Assembly: GCA_024227995.1 (NCBI GenBank)
Contig: CP100466.1
Coordinates: forward strand, 1-64,000
Reading direction: 5' to 3'
Source: Halomicrococcus gelatinilyticus
GTDB taxonomy: Archaea > Halobacteriota > Halobacteria > Halobacteriales > Haladaptataceae
DNA: 64,000 bases
The translations under genes were made by a program, and so were the position numbers. The notes below the pieces were generated by a model that was given only the letters and a program-made list of their open reading frames with translations, was not told the DNA's origin and ran no database searches. The number at the start of each line of letters is the position of its first letter. Within the stretch, counting starts at the first letter, position 1. Positions 1 to 11,558 of this stretch are shown here, in pieces.

Positions 1-12
1 ATAAATGAAGAA

Positions 13-41
13 AGCCCACGACCCGGGATGGGCCGTGGGCT
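13..41 (-). terminator. Terminator of the rRNA operon
   Basis: An inverted repeat (agcccacg ... cgtgggct, extended by ccc/ggg across one mismatch) lies just past the 3' end of 5S rRNA on the minus strand. It is followed in the transcript by a T-rich tract (TTTCTTCATTTAT). The position at the operon end and the hairpin plus T-run suggest transcription termination or 3'-end protection. Confidence 0.6.
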
Positions 42-61
42 CTGAAAGCGGTGATATGAGT

Positions 62-183
62 GGGGGCGGCGAACCGGATTTCCCAGAGGCTCGCGCACTC
101 CAGTACTCGCCGGAACGCAGGCGGGCTTATCTGCCGTGTTCGGGATGGGTACGGGAGGAACCCCGCCGCTGTGGCCGCCTTAA
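62..183 (-). rRNA. rrf: 5S ribosomal RNA
   Basis: Read on the minus strand it begins TTAAGGCGGCCACAGC, contains the archaeal 5S core with CCCGAACACGG, and ends in GCCGCC, which pairs with the 5' end. The length is about 122 bases, normal for 5S. It is the last gene of the operon, about 105 bases downstream of 23S. A tRNA-like element abuts its 5' end and a terminator hairpin follows its 3' end. Confidence 0.95.
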
Positions 184-184
184 C

Positions 185-226
185 GCCGACTCGCGGAATC
201 GAACCGCGATCATCGCCAGTGTCGGT
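185..226 (-). ncRNA. tRNA-like element (t-element) next to 5S rRNA
   Basis: On the minus strand a T-arm is clear: stem CGCGG, loop TTCGATT, stem CCGCG (192-208). It is flanked by an acceptor-like pairing of CCGAC (221-225) with GTCGG (186-190). Only 12 bases separate the 5' acceptor strand from the T-arm, so there are no D or anticodon arms and it cannot be a decoding tRNA. Its 3' end touches the 5' end of 5S. In Haloferax volcanii a tRNA-like element at this place is known to guide tRNase Z in 5S maturation, and this looks like the same device. Confidence 0.75.
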
Positions 227-236
227 GGTCCAAACT

Positions 237-289
237 GACCGTATGTAGTGCAATCCAGTTAGCGCCTGGACCCGTTCGGTGGGACCAGT

Positions 290-290
<1 letters not shown>
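237..290 (-). other. 3' half of the 23S rRNA processing stem
   Basis: Bases 237-258 are complementary to 3271-3293 upstream of 23S (22 pairs with one bulged base). Bases 266-277 are complementary to 3252-3263 (12 pairs). In the transcript these halves bring both ends of 23S together in a long helix with internal bulges, the usual substrate of the archaeal bulge-helix-bulge splicing endonuclease. The mature 3' end should lie just inside (right of) this segment. Confidence 0.8.
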
Positions 291-3213
<2,923 letters not shown>

Positions 3214-3251
3214 GTTGTGTGGATTCGCATTCGTCGGTACTGGTACCCGCT

Positions 3252-3293
3252 GAACGGGTCCAGTGGACGCCTGGATTGCACGTACATACGGTC
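3252..3293 (-). other. 5' half of the 23S rRNA processing stem
   Basis: Bases 3271-3293 and 3252-3263 pair with 237-258 and 266-277 across the whole 23S gene. The two paired blocks are separated by short unpaired bulges on both sides, consistent with bulge-helix-bulge cleavage sites that excise pre-23S. Confidence 0.8.
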
Positions 3294-3437
3294 GTCATCA
3301 CACGTCCCGGTGGTAGGGGGAGCGTGTTTGAACCCTTCCCATCCGCGCTTTCACGGGATGGTGCATCGGTCGTTGATCCGGACCTGAACGTTTCTCGTTC
3401 ACCCACTTAAGGGAAACGATTCGTTCGTCCGGTGTTA

Positions 3438-3502
3438 GTGGCCTCCCGGGATTCGAACCCGGTCACTCCGTGTGGAGTTCGCCCCCAGTGGGCGACAGGC
3501 CA
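3438..3502 (-). ncRNA. tRNA-like element in the 16S-23S spacer, no usable anticodon
   Basis: Haloarchaea usually carry tRNA-Ala here. On the minus strand an acceptor-like stem TGGCCTG/GAGGCCA (six pairs) encloses a D-arm-like hairpin (TCGCCC, loop, GGGCGA), a short hairpin ACTCC-ACAC-GGAGT where the anticodon arm should be, and a perfect T-arm (CCGGG-TTCGAAT-CCCGG). The total is 65 bases. The anticodon loop is only four bases with no conserved T33, no TGC anticodon is visible, and the discriminator would be C. I read it as a degenerate or repurposed tRNA kept for RNase P/tRNase Z processing. A badly folded but functional tRNA is less likely. Confidence 0.6.
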
Positions 3503-3523
3503 AAGCTCCTCTCGCGAGGAGAA

Positions 3524-3538
3524 GAGCCCTGACAGCCG
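3524..3538 (-). other. 3' half of the 16S rRNA processing stem
   Basis: These 15 bases are perfectly complementary, in the transcript, to 5137-5151 in the 16S leader. The pair closes a helix around pre-16S and lies about 45 bases beyond the mature 3' end, as expected for the archaeal pre-16S processing stem. Confidence 0.8.
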
Positions 3539-3584
3539 AGGCCTCCGAAAGTGGGCCAGGCGCGACGGCCTGGTCCCGTTCGTT

Positions 3585-5055
<1,471 letters not shown>

Positions 5056-5136
5056 GGTCCTGAGTACAATACTCAGTGGGTTCTGGCGGAGACTGACACG
5101 TCGTTCGTGTCGTCGTATAGTGTCGTCACAGACTAT

Positions 5137-5151
5137 CGGCTGTCAGGGCTC
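5137..5151 (-). other. 5' half of the 16S rRNA processing stem
   Basis: Perfect 15-base complement of 3524-3538 downstream of 16S. It lies about 80 bases before the mature 5' end, inside the transcribed leader. Confidence 0.8.
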
Positions 5152-5309
5152 ACGTCAGACCCCATCGTGTACGGCGGACCGCAGGGGTGGAGTCCTCATA
5201 TTGGAACGACGCCGTCATCGGCGAGCAGAATGTCGCCCGAAACCGGGCGTGCTCACCTTGGCGTTCGCATGACGAGACCGGGGGAGCCGGCCTCGCCCTT
5301 CGCATTCCA

Positions 5310-5342
5310 AGCGAAGGCCCGTCTACATATAAGGCCTTCGAA
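5310..5342 (-). promoter_or_regulatory. rRNA promoter, proximal copy
   Basis: On the minus strand TTCGAAGGCCTTATATG places a TATA-like TTATAT at 5327-5332, with transcription expected from about 5302. The block resembles a second one exactly 82 bp upstream: both read TTCGAnG, then CTTA and an A/T core, then CGGGCC or CCGGCC. Tandem promoters of this type drive rRNA operons in Halobacterium and relatives. Confidence 0.65.
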
Positions 5343-5391
5343 CCAGGCCCGTCAGGGCCGGGTCGAAGCCCGCGACGGCGTTCACATTACT

Positions 5392-5424
5392 TCGGAATGG
5401 CCGGATAGGTTTAAGCACATCGAA
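5392..5424 (-). promoter_or_regulatory. rRNA promoter, distal copy
   Basis: On the minus strand TTCGATGTGCTTAAACC carries the TATA-like CTTAAA (5410-5416), with transcription expected from about 5385. It is the 82-bp-upstream duplicate of the promoter near 5327. Further upstream an AT-rich TTTTAATTTAT (about 5445-5456) could be a third promoter, but it lacks the TTCGA lead. Confidence 0.6.
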
Positions 5425-5459
5425 ATCGACTCAGATTGTTGGATGATAAATTAAAATCC

Positions 5460-6180
5460 GGCGGGGAAATGGTACAGAACCCCATGTCACCGCGACCCTC
5501 GACTGCACGAGTCGACGGCCACCGTCACGGCAGCCGCAGAAGTGCGGTCGTGCCGACGCAACCCCTCGACGTGGCCGTGACCGCAGGCATCGTGGAGTCG
5601 CGATCGTGGGAGGTATCAGATGATACTAAGTTTTTGTTTGGGCGCGCGTATGCGCGTATGTGAGATGGCACGTGCAAAACGTGGCGAACGTTGTACGTCC
5701 GTAACGTGGTGAACAGAACGTACGTGGCGAGCGCGGACAGAGTGAAGACGTCCGTTCGCACCAACGCGCCGGGTCCGTAGGCAACGTGGCGACGGGCGCA
5801 GAAGTACTCGGAACGGCCAGCTCGAGGGAGGGAAGGCCCCGGGAGCGCCCGGGACAGCGTTCGTGCGTCCCCGAGGGCGGTGACCCACCGTATTTCACTT
5901 CCGTTTACGGCCCTAAGCGGAAGTGTCAGCGTTCTTCGCCGGGCGGCGATAATCGCAAGACGGGAGCGAGGCGGCAGCTTATTAAATCAGATACCGCTAT
6001 ATCAAATACGCCATTGGGGAAGTTGGGACTACAGCAGGTTTAGCGGACCTATGATACGTGAATTTGACCGATTCGTTCAGCGGAAACTGGCTCAGACCGC
6101 TCTCCAAACGGCCATTCGTGTTACACTACCAACTAGATGAATGGGTTTTTGAGACTTCAGCAGCGACAGCGTGTTGTCCG
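5460..6180. other. Gene-free stretch upstream of the rRNA operon
   Basis: I see no credible gene. It contains a short palindrome gtatca-ga-tgatac (5613-5626) and four spaced copies of acgtggYga (5679-5687, 5704-5712, 5722-5730, 5784-5792). The T-rich segment near 6145 may belong to the right end of the transposase remnant that follows. The composition is more AT-rich than the rest of the window. Confidence 0.4.
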
Positions 6181-6186
6181 CTGTAA

Positions 6187-6570
6187 TCAGCGACGAATGT
6201 CGTACTCACCTGTCAACTCGACCTGTATCAGCAGATCGACTACTCGCCAGATCGAGTACAACAGACAGGTGAGCGCGAAGTAGAAGAACCGCAGCACGGA
6301 ATTTTCTCGACGTGGTGGCAGCCATGAATCGCTCGATCGACCGATAGCCGCTCTCGATTTTCCAGCGATATCCGTTTTCCGAGAGGTGGCCACTCCCGCG
6401 ATTCGTCATGAACACCGAGTACCGCCGGTGGTCGTCGTGCTCGGCGTCCTCTTTCCGGCGGTAAATCACCGTCGTCTGACGCCGCTCGTTGTTCGCGAAT
6501 ACCTGCGCGTATTGCTGTCACGCTGGCTCGCCTCGCTGGGGTCCACGGGAAGCAGAAGTTGGTCGAACAT
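6187..6570 (-). pseudogene. Fragment of a haloarchaeal DDE transposase, frameshifted
   Basis: Read on the minus strand, one frame gives YAQVFANNERRQ, then IYRRKEDAEHDD, MTNR and GYRWKIESGYRSIERFM, typical of the C-terminal catalytic half of a haloarchaeal transposase (the E of the DDE triad is in WKIES). Near 6300 the reading frame shifts and the same protein continues as LRFFYFALTCLLYSIWR and VELTGEY before a stop. Another shift lies near 6500 and the N-terminal half is absent. It is a dead insertion-sequence remnant directly downstream of the glycosyltransferase gene. The family is not resolved by eye. Confidence 0.75.
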
Positions 6571-6603
6571 ACGTTCATCCTAGCGGGGAACCTGTGACCT
6601 AAA

Positions 6604-7701
6604 TCAGTCGTACAGTCGCCGCAACCTGCGTGCAGGTCCATCCCACGTCAATCGCTCCACGAAATCGGCGCACCGGTCTCCTCGCTCGGAGAGGTCCGAG
6701 ACGAGAGCTGTTCGGAGCGCCCGGTCGAGCCCGTTCGGTGCGTCGGGATCGTAGCTGATCCCCCCGTAGTTCAGTAGCTCCCCGAGGCAGCCGATGTCGG
6801 GTCCGATTACCGGGCGACCGAACGACATCGCCAGAATGGCTGCTCCGGATGTGAGCACCGCTTCGTACGGGAGTACGACGGCGTCGACCGCGTTCATGTA
6901 CCACTGTATCTCGTCCTCCTCCACGAACTCGAATCGCGTCTCGATCCGGGGGTCGTCCGGGTCGCGAACCGTCTCCGCAACCGTCTCGTCCCACGGCTTT
7001 CCGACGACGAGTAATTTCGCCTCGCCGTCCAGTTGCGAAAACGTCGATAGCAGTTCCGGCACGTTCTTGTAGCGACGGATGCGTCCGAAGTAGAGAAACA
7101 CAGTCTCGTCCCCGAGGCCAAATCGCTGCCGAGCCGTTTCCCGGCTCGCTTCGTTCGAGTAGACGTCCCTGAAGTGTCCGTGCGGAATCACGGTGATTCG
7201 GTCTCGGAAGCGATCCGGGAGCCGATACGCCTCCAGTAGCACAGCTCTGGCGGCGTCGCAGTGGACGGTCATTCTGTCGACCAGACGGGCTACGAGGTGC
7301 CGTGTGACGAGTTCCACTCTCGGCGACTTCTTCTCGTGGTCGAACCGGTTGTGGACCGTCCAGACGACGTCGATACCGAATAGCCGGAGTAACAACAGTT
7401 CGAACACCGTCCGAACACCGAGGAGAGCGGAGATGAGAGAGCTATCCGTCACCGTGAACGAGCTCAGCCAGTGGACGTGGAGGACGTCCGGGTTCCCGCA
7501 CTCGACGACCGAACCGAGTAGCGGTACGTATCGATGCCTGCTGGCGAACTGGACGTCGATTCCTCTCTCGTCGAGACTATCTCTGAGAGCCCGCTGGTAC
7601 GGGTTCGCCTCCCTGTAATCCGGATACATCACTACGGTTATCCCCGCATCTGCGGACGAGTCCTCGTCCTGTTCGGATTGACCCCCGATCGCCGCATCCA
7701 T
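6604..7701 (-). CDS. Glycosyltransferase, GT4-like (GT-B fold)
   Basis: A 365-residue protein probably transferring a sugar from an activated donor to a cell-surface glycan lipid intermediate. The N-terminal half contains VLHVHWLSSF and VVWTVHNRFDHE, typical of the acceptor-binding domain. The C-terminal half has FLYFGRIRRYKNV, LLVVGKPW, and the VLPYEAVLTSGAAILAMSFG donor-binding loop of GT4/GT1 enzymes. I chose the ATG at 7701. A TTG ten codons upstream is also open, but a TATA-like ACTTATTG lies about 30 bases before the ATG, which fits a leaderless start. It is flanked by transposase remnants on both sides, suggesting a mobile or decaying glycan locus. Confidence 0.85.
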   Translation of the reverse strand: MDAAIGGQSEQDEDSSADAGITVVMYPDYREANPYQRALRDSLDERGIDVQFASRHRYVPLLGSVVECGNPDVLHVHWLSSFTVTDSSLISALLGVRTVFELLLLRLFGIDVVWTVHNRFDHEKKSPRVELVTRHLVARLVDRMTVHCDAARAVLLEAYRLPDRFRDRITVIPHGHFRDVYSNEASRETARQRFGLGDETVFLYFGRIRRYKNVPELLSTFSQLDGEAKLLVVGKPWDETVAETVRDPDDPRIETRFEFVEEDEIQWYMNAVDAVVLPYEAVLTSGAAILAMSFGRPVIGPDIGCLGELLNYGGISYDPDAPNGLDRALRTALVSDLSERGDRCADFVERLTWDGPARRLRRLYD

Positions 7702-7937
7702 CACACCAATCTGTTGGATTTGGTCGTACAATAAGTTTCGTGTCCAGACACTATCGATGAAACGGAGAACTAGTGGACGAATAGAAATCCCTCGAAGGTT
7801 GGGACATAGTTTCCGTCAAACGGAAATATAGCGTTCGGCACTCTGAGACGGTCTCTGTCGACAGTACTCGATGCTCACGAACGGCTATGCACCGCTTTCA
7901 CGTCGTGTGCGGCACGGCGAAGTCGCTCAAACACTGA

Positions 7938-8189
7938 GCTGCAAGAGAAACACCGCCCGGCGACGCGTTGATTCTCGTCGATGGCAGACCCTGGTTGCAA
8001 GCCGCGTTCTTCGAGGAAAACCTCCGATTTCAGTATGTCACCTACGGAAATCGGAACCGCGTCGAACGTGCCTTCAAAGAAGTCGAACGCCGCACCAACC
8101 AGTTTGCCAATCATTTCCGCCACGCCACGCACCGCTCCACCGAAGGCTGGTTACAAACCTTCGCCTTCGTATGGAATCAGCTAATCTGA
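7938..8189 (+). pseudogene. C-terminal fragment of an IS6-family-like transposase
   Basis: The open frame reads GDALILVDGRPWL, FQYVTYGNRNRVERAFKEV, RRTNQFANHF, then WLQTFAFVWNQLI and a stop. This is the last third of the haloarchaeal IS6-type transposase, with its final catalytic E in the VERAFKEV region. An in-frame stop at 7935 cuts it off and nothing upstream restores the rest. It lies 110 bases before the DUF3494 gene. A gttccgtcaaacggaa-type palindrome near 7810 may be an IS end, but I could not confirm this. Confidence 0.75.
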
Positions 8190-8298
8190 ACACCGCCTCT
8201 AGACAAGACCAAGCAATGTATAATTTTGTGAATTCAGGCAAATATTAACACGGCCTCATGTGGCCCATAACAATGGCCTTCTGTGGTAATCTCAGGAT

Positions 8299-11253
8299 AT
8301 GGGTTACAAGTCAACCCGAAGGACATTCATTGCATCGAGTGGGCTTCTCACAGCTGGTCTCGCCGGCTGTATAGGCACCGCGAAAGAAAATAACGGTTCC
8401 CCTCAAACCCAACAAGACAGCGGTTCCTTCCAAATCCAACAAGACGGTCCAGCACCGGTCGATCTCGGGACAGCCTGTGACTTTTCGATCCTGGCGAAAT
8501 CCGGGATATCGAGTGTTCCTAACTCCGACGTAGCAGGGGACATTGGCGTGAGCCCGATTGCGTCGACTGCCATAACCGGGTTTGATTTGACCCTGGATGC
8601 AACCGGCGTCTACTCGACATCGACGCAGGTTGGTGGACGGGTGTACGCAGCCGATTATTCGGAGCCAACACCGTCCAGATTGACCACAGCCGTGAGCGAT
8701 ATGGAAACCGCGTTCACCGATGCGTACGGCCGCGTCCCGCCGGACTTTACGGAGTTAGGCGGCGGCAATATCGGCGGGGAGACGCTTACCCCGGGCGTCT
8801 ACAACTGGAGTACGGACGTCCTGATCGACGACGATATCACCATCGACGGAGGCCCGGACGACACCTGGATCTTCCAGGTCGCGGGAGATCTAACCGCCGC
8901 GAGCGGGGTGACCGTCAATCTGGAAGGTGGCGCGCAGGCCGAAAACATCGTCTGGGTGGTCGCTGGCGGTGCTGGCGTCGAGATCGGAACGGACGCGGAC
9001 TTTGCGGGGGTCGTGCTGGCCCAGACGGGGATCAACGTACTCACCAACGCAACGGTGAACGGCTGTTTGTACGCCCAAACCGACGTCAACCTTCAGATGG
9101 CGACGGTTACCGGGTGTGACTGCGATCTCGTAGACCTGCAAGTGGACTCGGCGTGTGAAGACGAGGAAGGGGAGATCACGGTAACGAACCCCAACGACGT
9201 CTCGGTGATGGTAACCATCACCGGACCCGATGCGTACGAGGAGACGATGGAGGTTCCCGCCGGCGGTTCGGCGACGTGGGAAAATCTCGCGGATGGAACG
9301 TATTCGCTCGAGACCGACAATATCGCAATCGGTCTCGACATCACGACGCTCGACATCAGTTGCGATTCGGGCATCCCTGACGTCGTAACGACGCCGGCGA
9401 CGGAGGTCAACGGCTCGACGGCCACGCTCAACGGTGAGTTGACCGATCTCGGCGACTCCACCGAGGTCGACGTCTTCTTCGAGTGGCGCGAACTCGGCGC
9501 AGACGAGTGGATCGCCACCGAACCCCAGACGCTCGACGCGCCCGGCGACTTCGACGCCGAAATCGCCGGCCTCGAACCCGGAAACACGTACGAATTCCGG
9601 GCGGTCGGGGTGGCGGACGGCGAACGGGTGGAAGGGGCCACGCTTCGCATTATCAAGACGGTGCCAGGTGTACCGGAGGTCATCACGTCGCCGGCGACGG
9701 AGGTCAACGGCTCGACGGCCACGCTCAACGGCGAACTGATCGATCTCGGCGACTTCGACACGGTCGACGTCTTCTTCGAGTGGCGCGAACTCGGCGCGGA
9801 CGAGTGGATCACCACCGAACCCCAGACGCTCGACGCGCCCGGCGACTTCGACGCCGAAATCGCCGGCCTCGAACCCGGAAACACGTACGAATTCCGGGCA
9901 GTCGCAGTGACCGACGACACGCGCGACGAAGGGGCCATTCTCTCGTTCACCAAAGACGAACCCGGAGCACCAATCGTCGAGACCCAGATGGCGACGGAGA
10001 TCAACGGATCGACCGCCACGCTCAACGGCGAACTGCTCGATCTCGGCGACTTCGACACGGTCGACGTCTTCTTCGAGTGGCGCGAACTCGGCGCAGACGA
10101 GTGGATCGCCACCGAACCCCAGACGCTCGACGCGCCCGGCGTCTTCAGCGCCGAGATCGAAGGCCTCGAACCCGGAAACACGTACGAATTCCGGGCAGTC
10201 GTAGTGGCCAATGGCACGCGTGAAGAAGGGACCATCGTCGAGTTCACCAAAGCTGAGGCGGGCGTCCCCAGCGTCGAGACACGGCCGGCGACGGAGATCA
10301 ACGGATCGACCGCCACGCTCAACGGCGAACTGATCGATCTCGGCGACTTCGACACGGTCGACGTCTTCTTCGAGTGGCGCGAACTCGGCGCAGACGAGTG
10401 GATCGCCACCGAACCCCAGACGCTCGACGCGCCCGGCGTCTTCAGCGCCGAGATCGAAGGCCTCGAACCCGGAAACACGTACGAATTCCGGGCAGTCATG
10501 ATGGCGAACGACGAACGGTTCCTCGGAGCCACACTCTCGTTCACCAAACTGGCGCCGGATGACTTGAAGGTCAAGACGAAGCCGGCGACCGAGGTCAACG
10601 GATCGACCGCGACGCTCAATGGCAAACTGCTCAAGCTTCGCAATGCAGAGGAGGCTTCCGTCTACTTCCTATACCGCGTCAAGGGGACGAAGGTGTGGAT
10701 GTTTACGGACGAAGCGATCCTCACCGAACCCGGGCCGTTCAGCGCGACGGCCACGGACCTCGAGACCGGCACAACGTACGAGTTCCAAGCGGTCGCCCAG
10801 AAGGGTGACACGGTTGTCTACGGCGATATTCTGGAATTCACGAAGGAACCAAAGCCGGATCTGGTGCACTGGCAAGTCGACTTTGGTGAGGGGAAGAACG
10901 TACCGAATCCGCCCACGTACTGGCCTGACGATGGCTTCGCCGCTCTCGGTACGAACGAGGGAGTAGAGGAGAACCCGTCCTTTGGACGCACCGAGAAACC
11001 GGGCCAGCTCGGGGACGTGACCATCCAGGACTACGCGTTCCAGTTCGACGATGATGACGAACCAACCGAAGTCTCGATCACGTTTACTGTCGACGAGGGT
11101 GGTGAATCGCGGTTCCTCCATCTGGCGGTCTTCATCCTGCCAGGGCCGTACGATCCGGACGAGGTCGACCAACAGGAACTCTTCGACGAGACGAGTGACG
11201 AGTACCGTGGTGGCGACACTGGCACGCTGACGCTTTCGTTGCCGACAGCGTAG
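8299..11253 (+). CDS. Secreted lipoprotein with ice-binding-like (DUF3494) domain and five fibronectin-like repeats
   Basis: A 984-residue surface protein. Residues 1-24 form a Tat-lipoprotein signal (TRRTFIASSG, lipobox LAGC, lipidated C24). Residues about 53-275 match the DUF3494 beta-solenoid of ice-binding proteins (AKSGISSVPNSDVAGDIGVS, TLTPGVYNWSTDV, WIFQVAGDL). Five tandem units follow from about residue 360, each exactly 99 residues (297 bp) and carrying NGSTATLNGEL and EPGNTYEFRAV, an FNIII-like fold. Units 2-4 are almost identical in DNA, so they were duplicated recently. Unit 5 and a unique C-terminal domain (about 855-984) have diverged. A role in adhesion or in binding ice, mineral or glycan is inference. 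DUF3494 itself is a recognised family. Confidence 0.88.
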   Translation: MGYKSTRRTFIASSGLLTAGLAGCIGTAKENNGSPQTQQDSGSFQIQQDGPAPVDLGTACDFSILAKSGISSVPNSDVAGDIGVSPIASTAITGFDLTLDATGVYSTSTQVGGRVYAADYSEPTPSRLTTAVSDMETAFTDAYGRVPPDFTELGGGNIGGETLTPGVYNWSTDVLIDDDITIDGGPDDTWIFQVAGDLTAASGVTVNLEGGAQAENIVWVVAGGAGVEIGTDADFAGVVLAQTGINVLTNATVNGCLYAQTDVNLQMATVTGCDCDLVDLQVDSACEDEEGEITVTNPNDVSVMVTITGPDAYEETMEVPAGGSATWENLADGTYSLETDNIAIGLDITTLDISCDSGIPDVVTTPATEVNGSTATLNGELTDLGDSTEVDVFFEWRELGADEWIATEPQTLDAPGDFDAEIAGLEPGNTYEFRAVGVADGERVEGATLRIIKTVPGVPEVITSPATEVNGSTATLNGELIDLGDFDTVDVFFEWRELGADEWITTEPQTLDAPGDFDAEIAGLEPGNTYEFRAVAVTDDTRDEGAILSFTKDEPGAPIVETQMATEINGSTATLNGELLDLGDFDTVDVFFEWRELGADEWIATEPQTLDAPGVFSAEIEGLEPGNTYEFRAVVVANGTREEGTIVEFTKAEAGVPSVETRPATEINGSTATLNGELIDLGDFDTVDVFFEWRELGADEWIATEPQTLDAPGVFSAEIEGLEPGNTYEFRAVMMANDERFLGATLSFTKLAPDDLKVKTKPATEVNGSTATLNGKLLKLRNAEEASVYFLYRVKGTKVWMFTDEAILTEPGPFSATATDLETGTTYEFQAVAQKGDTVVYGDILEFTKEPKPDLVHWQVDFGEGKNVPNPPTYWPDDGFAALGTNEGVEENPSFGRTEKPGQLGDVTIQDYAFQFDDDDEPTEVSITFTVDEGGESRFLHLAVFILPGPYDPDEVDQQELFDETSDEYRGGDTGTLTLSLPTA
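9379..10863 (+). repeat. Five tandem 297-bp coding repeats
   Basis: The codon for the proline (or its replacement) before ATE(V/I)NGST falls at 9394, 9691, 9988, 10285 and 10582, giving an exact 297-bp period with no indels. Long blocks such as the one encoding FFEWRELGADEW are identical in the first four units. The fifth has many substitutions. Unequal recombination could change the copy number. Confidence 0.95.
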
Positions 11254-11558
11254 GTAGCCCCACCACGAGTTGGTTCTCCTCGTTTCGATCAGCGTAATGA
11301 ATGAGTGCCGGAGCGTAGTGGCGTCACACGGTACCACGTGCGAGTTTGACCTACTGCTTCCACCGTACTCTTCCGATCGTCAGGAGTCCGTTATTCGCCC
11401 ACAACCTCTCGCAACCCTGCTCGATCCGCGTCATCACGAATTATCCGATTCAAACCACCATTCGTTTGAGGTTTGATACCACGTTGACTGGGGAATACGC
11501 ATACGTTCTAGTTTGACGCCGATTGCTTGCGCCGTCAGCTGATTTGATTCCGTCGAGA
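11254..11558. other. Gap between convergent genes, nothing recognised
   Basis: About 305 bases lie between the 3' ends of the DUF3494 gene and the sugar dehydrogenase gene. A 68-codon open frame on the plus strand has no recognisable motif and I do not call it a gene. Both flanking genes probably terminate here. Confidence 0.4.

Noticed and set aside
3430..3510. A canonical tRNA-Ala gene
   Set aside because: The T-arm is perfect, but no seven-base anticodon loop or TGC anticodon can be placed and the element is too short.
9093..10643. A 516-codon repetitive minus-strand open frame
   Set aside because: It is the mirror of the fibronectin-like repeats. Its periodic Ser/Pro-rich product simply reflects the 297-bp repeat on the plus strand.
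9379..10863. A CRISPR-like periodic array
   Set aside because: The 297-bp period is in frame, the units have no spacers, and they encode a continuous protein. No CRISPR array was seen in the window.
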